Assembly (NCBI GenBank): GCA_021741145.1
Contig: JAIOYK010000024.1
Coordinates: forward strand, 1 to 64,000
Length of the DNA: 64,000 nt
Reading direction: 5' to 3'
DNA from: Rhodospirillum sp.
GTDB taxonomy: Bacteria; Pseudomonadota; Alphaproteobacteria; Rhodospirillales; Rhodospirillaceae
The translations under genes and the position numbers were made by a program. Under the pieces are notes generated by a model. It searched no databases. It was not told where the DNA came from and saw nothing but the letters and a program-made list of their open reading frames with translations. This document shows, piece after piece, positions 1 to 10,052 of the stretch; position 1 is the first letter of the stretch; the number at the start of each line of letters is the position of its first letter.

Positions 1-17
1 CCTATTATCAAATCGCG

Positions 18-57
18 CCATCACCCTGTCCGGGGCATGCCCCGGACAGGGTGATGG
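18..57. repeat. Perfect 40-bp palindrome CCATCACCCTGTCCGGGGCATGCCCCGGACAGGGTGATGG
   Basis: Left half is the exact reverse complement of the right half, no loop. Confidence 0.9.
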
Positions 58-288
58 GTGCAGCGCTGGCGGCATGATCATCAAACCGGGAACAGCTTAA
101 CAAAGCCGCCAAGCTGTCCAAACAATGGGGACCACCTCTCGCCGCCTGTCGTCGTCATGCGGGGGATCGTCACGGGATGTCTCCTTCCTCTCGGATGTCT
201 CGTTCGCAAGCACTGCTCGCCACACCAATGAGGATGACGCCCAGACGTTCCAAAGTGAAATTGGACGTTTCAAGAGATTTAATAGACT

Positions 289-2040
289 TTATCGATCAAA
301 ACCCGATCCATTCCCCTCGGACTCGCGCCTTTGGGAGTCCCAGAGGGCCGCGTAAACACCGCCCGCGTCGATCAGCTCTCCATGGGATCCGCTTTCCACC
401 AACCGTCCGGCCTCGAAGACAAAAATCCGGTCATAGCCCCGAATGGCGTGGAGACGGTGGCTGACGGAGACCAGGGTCTTGCCCGCCGCCCAGGCGAGGA
501 TGGCGCGGTTCACCCGCTCCTCGGACGTCGGGTCCAGGGCCGAGGTGGCCTCATCCAGCATCAGGATATCCGGATCCCGCAGAAGCGCCCGGGCGATGGC
601 CACCCGTTGCCTCTGCCCCCCGGACAGCCCCCCTCCTCCGGCGCCGACCCGGGTGTCATAACCCTCCGCCAGGACCAGGATGTCGTCATGGACGGACGCG
701 GCGCGGGTGGCCGCCACCATCTCCTCCTCCGTGGCGTCGGGCTTGGCCAGCAACAGGTTTTCCCGCAGGGTCGCGTCGAAAAGGAGTGGGGTTTGGAGCA
801 CCACCCCCATGCGCTGGCGCAGGCTTTCCTCGGTCAACGCTCCCAGGTCCAGGCCGTCCACCCGGATCCGTCCCGCGTCGGGGCGATAGAGACGCATCAA
901 CAGGGCCAGAAGGGTCGACTTGCCGCAGCCCGAGGGACCGACGAATGCCACCTTCCCCCCCCTGGGGATTGTCAGGTCAATGCCCTTGAGGATGGGTGCG
1001 CCCTCCCCATAGCCGAACGACACCCCGTCCACGGTGATCGCGGTTTTTAGAGCGGCCATGGGCCTGGCATCCGGGGTCTCCAGACGGTCTGAAGCGATGG
1101 CCAGCAGGTCCTCCACCCGCCGCAATCCGGCCCGGCCCTGGATCATCAGGGGAATGGCGCCGTTCAATTGGGCGATGGCGCCACCGATGTTGAACATCAA
1201 CCCGATGAAGGCCACCAGAAGGCCCGGCGTCATGGCGCCCGCCAGCACGAGATATCCACCGAAGCCGATGATCACCAATTCCATGAAGCCCGTCGCCACA
1301 TGGGCCGACCGCCCCACCACCCCGGCGAGGACATGGGCCCGAACCGCGAGGGGGGAAAGGGAGGCGAGGATCCTGTCCAGGACAGCCAGACGGTCGGCCT
1401 TCATATGGAACAGGCGGATCACCAGATGGGCGGCCGCGGTTTCCTGGACCAGTTGGACCATCCGCGCGGAGTCCCGCCGCAGGACGTCGTTGGCGACGGA
1501 AGCCCGGGTGCCGAAGGGACGCGACGCGAAGAAAATCAGCGGCATGCAGGCCAGGGTCACCAGGGCCAGCCGCCATTCGATCAGGAACAGAACCACCACG
1601 CTCAGACCCGCCGACAGGCCATGGGTCAGCAACTGTGGCACCCCGCGCACCAGGGCCGTTTCCATGGCCCCCAGGTCGGTGGAGAACCGGTCGGTCAAAT
1701 CTCCGGCCCGGCTCTCCCCATGGACCCGCGTGGGCAGGGACAACAGATGCGCGAACAGATGGCGGCGGAGACGGTTCATGCCGTTCACGGCCAACCGTCC
1801 GCCCACCCATTCGTGGCCGATATTCGCGAGGGCGAAAACGACGAGCAAGCCCGCCAAAGCGCCAATGGCCGTAAGAAGCGCGGCCGGATTCGCGCCCATG
1901 ATGCCCGCGTCGAAAATGACCTTCCACACCAGCGGCGCGCCGATGAGATAGGTGACCTGAAGAACGGTGAAAAGACCCAACAGAGCCAGCAGCCCCTTCC
2001 AACGGACAACCGTCCGGAGCGCCCAGGCCAGGAAATCCAT
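289..2040 (-). CDS. ABC transporter, fused permease and ATP-binding domains (exporter type)
   Basis: N-terminal TM domain; Walker A GPSGCGKST, signature LSGGQRQRVAIARALL, Walker B ILMLDEATSALD, H-loop SVSHRL; start at 2040, 7 bp after the upstream gene. Confidence 0.93.
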   Translation of the reverse strand: MDFLAWALRTVVRWKGLLALLGLFTVLQVTYLIGAPLVWKVIFDAGIMGANPAALLTAIGALAGLLVVFALANIGHEWVGGRLAVNGMNRLRRHLFAHLLSLPTRVHGESRAGDLTDRFSTDLGAMETALVRGVPQLLTHGLSAGLSVVVLFLIEWRLALVTLACMPLIFFASRPFGTRASVANDVLRRDSARMVQLVQETAAAHLVIRLFHMKADRLAVLDRILASLSPLAVRAHVLAGVVGRSAHVATGFMELVIIGFGGYLVLAGAMTPGLLVAFIGLMFNIGGAIAQLNGAIPLMIQGRAGLRRVEDLLAIASDRLETPDARPMAALKTAITVDGVSFGYGEGAPILKGIDLTIPRGGKVAFVGPSGCGKSTLLALLMRLYRPDAGRIRVDGLDLGALTEESLRQRMGVVLQTPLLFDATLRENLLLAKPDATEEEMVAATRAASVHDDILVLAEGYDTRVGAGGGGLSGGQRQRVAIARALLRDPDILMLDEATSALDPTSEERVNRAILAWAAGKTLVSVSHRLHAIRGYDRIFVFEAGRLVESGSHGELIDAGGVYAALWDSQRRESEGNGSGFDR

Positions 2041-2047
2041 CACACCC

Positions 2048-3145
2048 TCACTCCCCCGCCGTTCCCGGACGTTGGCCCAGGCCATCGTGGGCGTGGGCCA
2101 ACCGCTCGGCCAGGATAACGGCCATGTTCCGGTAGAGCCGGACGGCGATATCGGGTTCCTTGCGCAGCAGGTGTTCCATCACCGCGGTGGGGAGCATCGC
2201 GACTTCGCATTCTCCCAGGGCGGTCACCGTGGCGCTCCGGGGTTCGTCACGGAGGAACCCCATTTCGCCGATAACCTGCCCCCGGGAATAGAGGGCGACC
2301 ACCTGATCCTTGCCATCGAGATGCTGGGTCACCGCGGCCCGGCCCTTGACGATCACGCCGAACTCCCAACTGGGGGCGCCTTCAACGAAGATGGCTTCCC
2401 CATCGGCGTAGGTCTTGAGGGAGGCCGCCCGGAAAGCCAGGGCCAGTTGCTCGGATGTCAGGCCATCGAAGACCCGGACAGCGGTCCGATCCCCGGCGCC
2501 CTGGGACCAGATGGGGAACACCTCTCCATCCTCGGCGCCGCGACTGGCCAGATAGGCGTCGATATGGCCCTGATCGTACTGGGTCAGCACCCGGCGGACA
2601 GGACTGCGGATGCGCTCCAGGTAATCGATATCCGTCAAGTCGATCCGCATGGGGGCGACGACGCCATGGGTCTCGGTCTCCACGTCGTCCGTATAGGGGA
2701 CGAACCCGATCTTTTCATAGAAGGGGATGAGATCGAGGGAACAATCCAGATAGGCCTGGGAGATCCCATCCCGCAGCCCCCTAGCGAAGGCCCAGAGCAG
2801 CATGCGGGGCACGGCCATGGAGCGGCGATGGGCCGTCGCGACGAAAAGCTTGGTGAGAATGCCGATCCGGTCTGGATAGAGGATCCCCTCCCGGTCGATG
2901 GCGTAAAGGTCCTCGTAGTCCCCAAGCCCGCCGTCCCGCGCGAGATTGATCCGCAGGGCCCCCCAGAGCGCGTCGCCTTCATAGGCACCGACCAGAATCC
3001 CGGTCTTGTCCAGGGGGTCGGAAAATTGCTTGGCCCGATGATCGGCCTCGGCGATGGTCCACCCCAGTTCCTCGACGAGGACGTGATAGCGCAAACGATA
3101 GATCTCGACCTTCTCGGCGGGCGTTACCGCTTCCCGAATATCCAT
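2048..3145 (-). CDS. GNAT/acyl-amino-acid-synthase-like domain fused to a C-terminal cyclic-nucleotide-binding domain
   Basis: N-terminal acyltransferase-like region (YRLRYHVLVEELGW...); C-terminal cNMP fold (ADGEAIFVEGAPSWEFGVIVKGRAAV...GQVIGEMGFLRDEPRSATVTAL). Confidence 0.78.
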   Translation of the reverse strand: MDIREAVTPAEKVEIYRLRYHVLVEELGWTIAEADHRAKQFSDPLDKTGILVGAYEGDALWGALRINLARDGGLGDYEDLYAIDREGILYPDRIGILTKLFVATAHRRSMAVPRMLLWAFARGLRDGISQAYLDCSLDLIPFYEKIGFVPYTDDVETETHGVVAPMRIDLTDIDYLERIRSPVRRVLTQYDQGHIDAYLASRGAEDGEVFPIWSQGAGDRTAVRVFDGLTSEQLALAFRAASLKTYADGEAIFVEGAPSWEFGVIVKGRAAVTQHLDGKDQVVALYSRGQVIGEMGFLRDEPRSATVTALGECEVAMLPTAVMEHLLRKEPDIAVRLYRNMAVILAERLAHAHDGLGQRPGTAGE

Positions 3146-3224
3146 GTCGTCGCCGTTCCCCTGATCAGAGAGAGCCTTCCTTCACCACGCATGGTATTCG
3201 GAAACCGCCTCCCCAACCAGCCCG

Positions 3225-4574
3225 TTACCCCTCGTCCCCGAATCCCGCCACCCGCAACGCCTTGGCCTGACGGGCCGCGAGTTTGTCCACGTCGAAATCA
3301 CCGATCAATTCGTGGAACAGCTGGTACCAATTGATCTCCGCCCTCAGGCGCCAGAAGACGCTGCCCAAGCCGATCGCCGCCCGATCCATCAACACGAATT
3401 CCCGGGGTGGCGTGACCCCCCCCATGGACCGCAGGTCGGCGTGCACCTTCTCGGCCACCATCCGTCCCTGATTCCCCCCGTTGGGCAGGTCCTCCTGGAT
3501 GCGCCGGGGGCGATCCTCCAGCAGGGGGCCGTAGACGAAGAGCGCCCATTGGTTCAGAACGGCGATCAGCTCCTTGGACAGGTTCTGGAAACCCCAGGTC
3601 TCATAGGCGTGCACCGCCCGCTCCGGATCGTCGTTGGCCAGGGCGAAATAGAGATCGATTACCCCCTTGACGAAGGAGGGCTTGAAGACCCGGATGGTTC
3701 CGAAATCCAACAGGTTCACGCTGAGATCATCGGGACGGACGGTATAATTCCCCAGATGCGGGTCTCCGTGGATCACCCCGTATTCGTAGAAGGGCACATA
3801 CCAGGCCCGGAACATGTTCATGGCCAGCCTCTGGCGTTGGTCCGGATCCCGGTCCACGAAGCTCAGAACCCGCTCGCCCTCCATCCAGGTCATGGTCAGC
3901 AAGCGTTTGGAGGACAGCTCCGAAACGCATTCAGGGATATGCACCCCGGCTTCGTTCCGCAGCATATGGGCGTAAAGGGCCATGTTCTTGGCCTCACGCT
4001 CGTAATCCAGCTCTTCCCGCAGGCGTTCGGCCAGCTCGGCCTGGACTTCCGACGGATCAATGGCCTTGTCGTACCGCCGATAGACCCCAATGATCACCTT
4101 GAGCTGCTTCAGGTCCGCTTCGACCGTGCTCTCCATGTCCGGGTACTGGAGTTTGCAGGCCAGTTTCCGCCCATCGTGGTGGACCGCCCGGTGGACCTGC
4201 CCCAAGGAGGCCGCGGCCGCGGCCTCCTTCTCGAAGGACTGGAACTTGGATGGCCAGCCCGCCCCCAACTCGCTGGTCATCCGCCGCTTGACGAAGGGCC
4301 AGCCCATGCGCGGAGCATCGGCCTGCAACTGGGTCAGTTCGGCGGTATACTCCTCGGGCAGGACGTCGGGGATGGTCGACAGGATCTGGGCCACCTTCAT
4401 CAGTGGTCCCTTAAGCCCCCCCAGGGCGTCGCGCAGGTCGACGGCCATGCGGGCCGGATCGCCCTTCATCCCCAGGTATTTCTCCCCCGCGGCCCGGGCC
4501 GCGATGCCGCCCATGGCCGTCGAGACCTTGGCGTAGCGGCGCAGCCGACCACCGATGGTATTTCCTTCAGCCAT
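3225..4574 (-). CDS. ABC1/AarF/UbiB-family atypical kinase
   Basis: KxGQ-like N-terminal region, EAAAAASLGQVHRA, HGDPHLGNYTV, NLLDFG motifs. Confidence 0.92.
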   Translation of the reverse strand: MAEGNTIGGRLRRYAKVSTAMGGIAARAAGEKYLGMKGDPARMAVDLRDALGGLKGPLMKVAQILSTIPDVLPEEYTAELTQLQADAPRMGWPFVKRRMTSELGAGWPSKFQSFEKEAAAAASLGQVHRAVHHDGRKLACKLQYPDMESTVEADLKQLKVIIGVYRRYDKAIDPSEVQAELAERLREELDYEREAKNMALYAHMLRNEAGVHIPECVSELSSKRLLTMTWMEGERVLSFVDRDPDQRQRLAMNMFRAWYVPFYEYGVIHGDPHLGNYTVRPDDLSVNLLDFGTIRVFKPSFVKGVIDLYFALANDDPERAVHAYETWGFQNLSKELIAVLNQWALFVYGPLLEDRPRRIQEDLPNGGNQGRMVAEKVHADLRSMGGVTPPREFVLMDRAAIGLGSVFWRLRAEINWYQLFHELIGDFDVDKLAARQAKALRVAGFGDEG

Positions 4575-4611
4575 GCCGATCAGCCCTTCGCCGCCAGGGT
4601 CCCCGGCCCGA

Positions 4612-6408
4612 TCAGGCCAGGGTTTCCAGTTCATCGATAAAGCCCTTGAGCACACCCAGGCCCCGCTTCCAGAAGTCGGGGTCGGAGGCATCAAGGCCAA
4701 AGGGTGCCAGAAGCTCCTTATGGCGCAAGGTTCCCCCAGCGGCGAGCATCTCCATGTATTTGCCCTGGAAGTCGCCGACAACGCCGTCCTGGTAGACCGC
4801 GTAGAGGGAGTTCACCAAGCAGTCCCCGAAGGCATAGGCATAAACGTAGAAGGGAGAATGGATGAAGTGGGGGATATAGGTCCAGTAGCTCCGGTAGTCC
4901 TCGTGGAATTCGAAGGCGGGACCCAGGCTTTCCACCTGCACATCCATCCAGATCTCGCAGATCCGGTCCGGGGACAATTCCCCTTCCCGCCGCTCGGCGT
5001 GGACCTTGGCCTCGAAGGTGTGGAAAGCAATCTGGCGGACCACGGTGTTGATCATGTCCTCCACCTTGCCCGCCAGCATGGCCCGGCGGCGCTTCGGGTC
5101 GTCCTTGGCGGCGTCGAGCATGGCCCGGAAGGTCAGCATCTCGCCGAACACCGAGGCCGTCTCCGCCAGGGTCAGGGGCGTGTCGGACATGAAGGTGCCC
5201 TGCTTGGCCGCCAGCACTTGGTGCACGCCATGGCCCAGCTCGTGGGCCAGGGTCATCACATCCCGGGTGCGACCCATGTAATTGAGCAGCAGGTAAGGAT
5301 GGGCCGAGGGCACGGTGGGATGGGCGAAGGCGCCGGGCGACTTGCCCGGACGGGCGGGCACGTCGATCCAGGCGTTATCGAAGAAGCGCTTGCCGACCGT
5401 GGCCATCTCCGGGGAGAAGGCCCCATAGGCCCCCAGCACGGTCTCCCGCGCCTGATTCCAGGTGAATTTGGTGTCGTCGCTGTCGGGCAGGGGCGCGTTG
5501 CGGTCCCAGAACTGGAGCTTGTCCTTGCCGAACCATTTGGCCTTCAGGGCGTAATAGCGGTGGGACAGGTCCGGATAGCTCTCCCGCACGGCGGAGACCA
5601 GGGCGTCGACCACCCCGTCCTCCACCTGATTGGACAGGTTCCGCGCGGCCATGGGGTGGGCGTAATGGCGCCAGCCGTCCTCGATCTGTTTGTCCTTGGC
5701 CAGCGTATTGGTGATGCGGGAGAACAGGCGCAGGTTGTCGCCAAAAACACCCCCGATGGCATGGGCGGCGGCCTCCCGCCGGGCGGGATCCGGATCGGAC
5801 AGGCGATCCAGGGCCTCGGTGGAGGACAGGGTCTCCCCCTCGACGGGAAAGGTCAGATGGGCGATGGTCTCGTCGAACAGGCGCATCCAGGCGGCCTTGC
5901 CCGCCACATCCTTCTCGTGGAGCAACCGCTCCATCTCATCGGAAAGCTGGTGGTCGCGGTAGAGGCGCAGGTCATTGATCCAGGGCGCGTAGCGGCCAGC
6001 GGTCGGATCCGTCAGGCAGTCGGCCAGATGGGCCTCCTCCATCAGGTTCAGTTCCAGGGTGAAGAACAGCGTCTGGCTGGAAATCTCCGTGCCCTTTTCG
6101 CTCATGGCCTGATGGAACTGACCGATGGCCACATCGGTTACATCCCCGGCGTGCATTAACTGGGCATAGCTGAGCACACGATAGAGGATTTCGGAAATCC
6201 GCTCGAATTCCGCGATGGCCGCGCCCAGGGCGGCGCCATCGAGGGAGGCCACCTTGCCCAGATAGGCCGCCCGGAAAGCCTCGGCCCCCTTGCTGGCCTC
6301 GGCCAGACCAGCCTTCAGTTCCGGAGACTCGGGCGCGGGATAGAGGTCGGCCAGATCCCATTCGGGCAGGTCGGGGGTCGCGCTCGGCTTGGCGGCCATA
6401 TGGGTCAT
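4612..6408 (-). CDS. pepF: M3-family oligoendopeptidase F
   Basis: HELGH zinc motif (TLAHELGHGVHQ) and PepF-like full length. Confidence 0.92.
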   Translation of the reverse strand: MTHMAAKPSATPDLPEWDLADLYPAPESPELKAGLAEASKGAEAFRAAYLGKVASLDGAALGAAIAEFERISEILYRVLSYAQLMHAGDVTDVAIGQFHQAMSEKGTEISSQTLFFTLELNLMEEAHLADCLTDPTAGRYAPWINDLRLYRDHQLSDEMERLLHEKDVAGKAAWMRLFDETIAHLTFPVEGETLSSTEALDRLSDPDPARREAAAHAIGGVFGDNLRLFSRITNTLAKDKQIEDGWRHYAHPMAARNLSNQVEDGVVDALVSAVRESYPDLSHRYYALKAKWFGKDKLQFWDRNAPLPDSDDTKFTWNQARETVLGAYGAFSPEMATVGKRFFDNAWIDVPARPGKSPGAFAHPTVPSAHPYLLLNYMGRTRDVMTLAHELGHGVHQVLAAKQGTFMSDTPLTLAETASVFGEMLTFRAMLDAAKDDPKRRRAMLAGKVEDMINTVVRQIAFHTFEAKVHAERREGELSPDRICEIWMDVQVESLGPAFEFHEDYRSYWTYIPHFIHSPFYVYAYAFGDCLVNSLYAVYQDGVVGDFQGKYMEMLAAGGTLRHKELLAPFGLDASDPDFWKRGLGVLKGFIDELETLA

Positions 6409-6546
6409 GGTACGGGATCTCCCTTGAACTTTCACAATGACCCGTAATATGGGGCGGAACGGGCCGAGGGGAAAGAGTCGGTTTCCAATGGGAAACGAGG
6501 CATACTCCGGGTATCAAATCAGAGTTCTGTTAGGGAAGGAACAGCC

Positions 6547-8358
6547 GTGAGCGACGACCACACTCCCGCCGTGGACTACGGCAAGACCGGGGACCTGCTG
6601 TCCATGTTCCTGGCCCAGGCCGACCGCTTTGGCGAGGACCCCCTGCTTTGGGGCAAGGTGGATGGCGCCTACCGGTCCCATTCCTGGGCATCCGTGCGCG
6701 ACGAGGTCACCGCGCTCGCCAATGCCCTGGTCGCCGAGGGGCTCCAGCCCGGCGAGCGGGTGGTGCTGGCCTCGGAAAACCGACCGGAATGGACCATCGC
6801 CGACTTGGCGATCCTCGCCGCGGGCGCCATTCCCGCCCCGGCCTATCCATCCAGCACGGAATACGACTACCTCCACGTTCTCGACAATGTGGAGGCGGCC
6901 GTTGTCATCGTCTCCACCCCGACCGTCGGCGCGCGGATCATGGCCGCGGGCCTACGCGCCAAGCGCCGCCCCCTGGTCATCATGATGGACCACGGACCCG
7001 AGGTCACCGCGCCCGAAGGGATCCGTCTGGTGTCCTGGAACGCCTTGATGGCCCAGGAGGAAGGCAAGGACATCCCCGCCTGCGCCGCGCGCATCAAACG
7101 CGACGACCTGGCCACCATCATCCACACCTCCGGCACGGGAGGGGCGCCCAAGGGGGTGATGCTCAGCCACCGGGCCATCCTGCACAACTGCATGGGCGCC
7201 TACCACCTGCTGGAAAGTCTTGGGCTGGAACGGGAAACCTTCCTCTCCTTCCTGCCGCTCTGCCATTCCTATGAACATACGACCGGGCTGTTCTTCCCCA
7301 TATCCCTGGGCGCCCAGGTCTATTTCGCCGAAGGGGTGGAAACCCTGGCCTCCAATATGACCGAAGCCCAACCGACCGTCATGACCGCCGTGCCGCGCCT
7401 GTACGAAATGATGCGCATGCGGATCCTGCGGGGAATCGAGAAGGAAGGGGGCAAGAAGAAGGACTTCTTCCTCAAGGCCGTGGACCTGGGCACCCGGCGC
7501 ATGACCGATCCAAAGTCCCTGGGCATCAAGGATCGCCTCTATGACCTTGTGCTGGACAAGCTGGTCCGCGCCAAGGTCCAGGAGCGGTTCGGCGGCAGGC
7601 TGAAAGCCATGGTGTCCGGCGGCGGCCCGCTGAACCCGGAAGTGGGTTCCTTCTTCCGCGCCCTTGGGGTGCCCATCCTGCAGGGCTACGGCCTGACGGA
7701 GACCGCGCCGGTGGTGTCCTGCAATCCGCCCTACCAGGTCAAGATGCATACTGTCGGCCCCGCCTTAAAAGGGGTGGAGGTCAAGATCGCCGAGGAGGAC
7801 GGCGAGATTTTGATCCGCGGTCCACTGCTGATGGACGGCTATTGGAACGACCCGGAGGCCACCCGCCAGACCATCGACGCAGAGGGTTGGCTACACACGG
7901 GCGACGTGGGCAAGATCGACGAGGATGGCTTCATTCAGATCACGGACCGCAAGAAGGACCTGATCGTCAACTCCGGCGGCCAGAATATCTCGCCCCAGCG
8001 GGTGGAAGGAATCATCGCCCTGGAGCCGGAAATCGGCATGGTCATCGTCTTTGGCGACAACATGCCCCATCTGGTGGCCCTGATCGTGCCCTCCCAGGAG
8101 TTCCTGACCACCTGGGCACGCGACCACAAGAAGCCCAGCGAATTGGGGCGGATCCATGATGACCCCGAGTTGCGGGTGGCCATCGGCGCGGCGCTCGACC
8201 GGGCCAACGCCAAGTTGACCCTGACGGAGAAAGTCCGTCGCTTCACCATCCTCTCCGAACCACCAAGCATCGAAAACAACGAGATGACCCCGACCATGAA
8301 GGCCCGGCGCTTCATGCTCCGCCAGCGCTACGCCAAGGAGATCGAGGGCATGGGCTGA
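6547..8358 (+). CDS. AMP-dependent synthetase / long-chain acyl-CoA synthetase
   Basis: IIHTSGTGGAPKGVMLSH, GYGLTETAPV, GWLHTGDVG motifs. Confidence 0.93.
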   Translation: MSDDHTPAVDYGKTGDLLSMFLAQADRFGEDPLLWGKVDGAYRSHSWASVRDEVTALANALVAEGLQPGERVVLASENRPEWTIADLAILAAGAIPAPAYPSSTEYDYLHVLDNVEAAVVIVSTPTVGARIMAAGLRAKRRPLVIMMDHGPEVTAPEGIRLVSWNALMAQEEGKDIPACAARIKRDDLATIIHTSGTGGAPKGVMLSHRAILHNCMGAYHLLESLGLERETFLSFLPLCHSYEHTTGLFFPISLGAQVYFAEGVETLASNMTEAQPTVMTAVPRLYEMMRMRILRGIEKEGGKKKDFFLKAVDLGTRRMTDPKSLGIKDRLYDLVLDKLVRAKVQERFGGRLKAMVSGGGPLNPEVGSFFRALGVPILQGYGLTETAPVVSCNPPYQVKMHTVGPALKGVEVKIAEEDGEILIRGPLLMDGYWNDPEATRQTIDAEGWLHTGDVGKIDEDGFIQITDRKKDLIVNSGGQNISPQRVEGIIALEPEIGMVIVFGDNMPHLVALIVPSQEFLTTWARDHKKPSELGRIHDDPELRVAIGAALDRANAKLTLTEKVRRFTILSEPPSIENNEMTPTMKARRFMLRQRYAKEIEGMG

Positions 8359-8361
8359 TCC

Positions 8362-9306
8362 ATGGCCCTGGAGATATCGGTTATCATTCCCGCCTATCGG
8401 ACCCAGGCGCTCCTGACCGACTGTCTGGGCTCCCTGGACAGCGAGATCGAGGATATCGCCGAGGTTATTGTCATCGACGACGGGAGCGAGCCGCCCCTGT
8501 CGGTCCAGACTTCGGAGCGGGTGAAGCCCAAACTCGTCACGGCGCGCCTGAACCGGAACCAGGGCGTGGCCACCGCCCGGCAATGGGGGATTGATCTGGC
8601 TCGGGGAGACTGGATCAGCTTCCTGGACAGTGATGACCTGTGCCTACCCGGGCGGTTTAAGAACATTCGCGCCTTTATCGACGACCACCCGGAAATCGGC
8701 CTCTTCGGGGGCGAATTCACGGTGGTGTCGGGAGAGAAAGAAACCTACGGCCACCTGGACCCGAAAGCGCCGGAGGAGATTTTCTTTGAAAGCCTGGTCA
8801 CCTGCCCTTTCCTGATGTCCACCCTGACCGTCCGGACGGATCTCGCCCGGTCCACCCCCATGAACACCGATTACCGAGTGGGGGACGACTATCTGTTCAT
8901 GGTGGATTGTCTGTGGAAGGCCCCTGGCGCTTACCTGAAGGCGCCCCTCGCCCAGCGGCTGACCCGACCGGACAGCCTGATCAACAGCCATCCGGATCGG
9001 GACGCGGAATACCGTCATACGATCCGCGCCAATTTCTCGAAGCTCGGCCTGGACGTGGCGGACGATCTCATTCCCCTGCTCGCCATGGCCATCACCAATG
9101 AAGAGGGTTTCCTCGATTGGGCCCGGCAGGACCCACGCCACATGGGGCCGGCCCTGGCTTCGATCGAGCTTCTCTTTTCCGCTTTGGATGCCCTAAGGCA
9201 CCGCCTCCCCTACGGTGGAGCGGACGGACTCGCCGCCGTGGAACGGAGAGTGATCGCCTTGGGCGAAACCTTGGTCATGCTCTCTCCCATAGCCTCCGTC
9301 CCGTGA
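8362..9306 (+). CDS. Glycosyltransferase family 2
   Basis: SVIIPAYRTQALLTDCLGSL, IDDGSEPP, FLDSDD motifs. Confidence 0.92.
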   Translation: MALEISVIIPAYRTQALLTDCLGSLDSEIEDIAEVIVIDDGSEPPLSVQTSERVKPKLVTARLNRNQGVATARQWGIDLARGDWISFLDSDDLCLPGRFKNIRAFIDDHPEIGLFGGEFTVVSGEKETYGHLDPKAPEEIFFESLVTCPFLMSTLTVRTDLARSTPMNTDYRVGDDYLFMVDCLWKAPGAYLKAPLAQRLTRPDSLINSHPDRDAEYRHTIRANFSKLGLDVADDLIPLLAMAITNEEGFLDWARQDPRHMGPALASIELLFSALDALRHRLPYGGADGLAAVERRVIALGETLVMLSPIASVP

Positions 9307-9360
9307 CGCGAGAGCGGGCCTCCCAGCTTTCCGAACCCTCTCTCCATCCCCAACTGGTGA

Positions 9361-9870
9361 CGGACGTCCACGCCCTTTGGCCCCAAGCGCCTGATCGAGG
9401 AACCGGGCAAGACGGCGGTGGAAGATCTGGCCCGGCCCATCGGCTTCGCGGCGGACGGCTTCCCTATCCTGGCGTTCGGCTGGTTCGAGCCGAAGCACGA
9501 CATCCAGGGACTGCTGGACTCCCGCCGGGGCGCGACGGACGCCAAAGGCCGTTATTTCTACAACGTGGAGCACGGTGGGACGCAAGCCGTGCTGAATTGC
9601 TTCTCTGGGACGGAACGGGGTTTTGCCCGGGACAGTTGGACCCAACGGCGGGATACCCAGGGGCGGGCGATCATCGGCCTGCCCATCCATTTCGACATCA
9701 CCGAGGCCTACGACGACCCTCAAGGCACGCAGACCTGCCATGTGATGATCGGAGTCTTTCGGGACGAACAAGTGCTCCCCACGGTCGGCCCGGCGATGCG
9801 GGTGGCGGCGAGGGAGGGCGCGATCCTTTACCGTGATCCGGGCTGTTACGGCCAGGTCTCGGAGGTCCAG
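9361..9870 (+). pseudogene. 5'-truncated YHYH-domain-like protein remnant
   Basis: GFAADGFPI...SRRGATDAKGRYFYNVEHGGTQAVLNCFSG resembles YHYH-domain core; in-frame TGA at 9358-9360, no ATG and no N-terminal half. Confidence 0.45.
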
Positions 9871-9955
9871 GCGCCAGGAGGGGATCAGCTATCTCCGGAA
9901 CACTCCCGGCCTGGGCGGCCCTCCACCCAGTCAACAGGGATTCGGGAAGGCCCGG

Positions 9956-10034
9956 CCTCCCCGATGGGGTTTGGGGAGGCCGAGCCTCCCCGATGGGGTT
10001 TGGGGAGGCCGAGCCTCCCCGATGGGGTTTGGGG
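9956..10034. repeat. 29-bp tandem repeat, about 2.7 copies (CCTCCCCGATGGGGTTTGGGGAGGCCGAG)
   Basis: Two full identical units plus a partial third. Confidence 0.93.
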
Positions 10035-10052
10035 CAAGGCCCCAAAAGGGCG

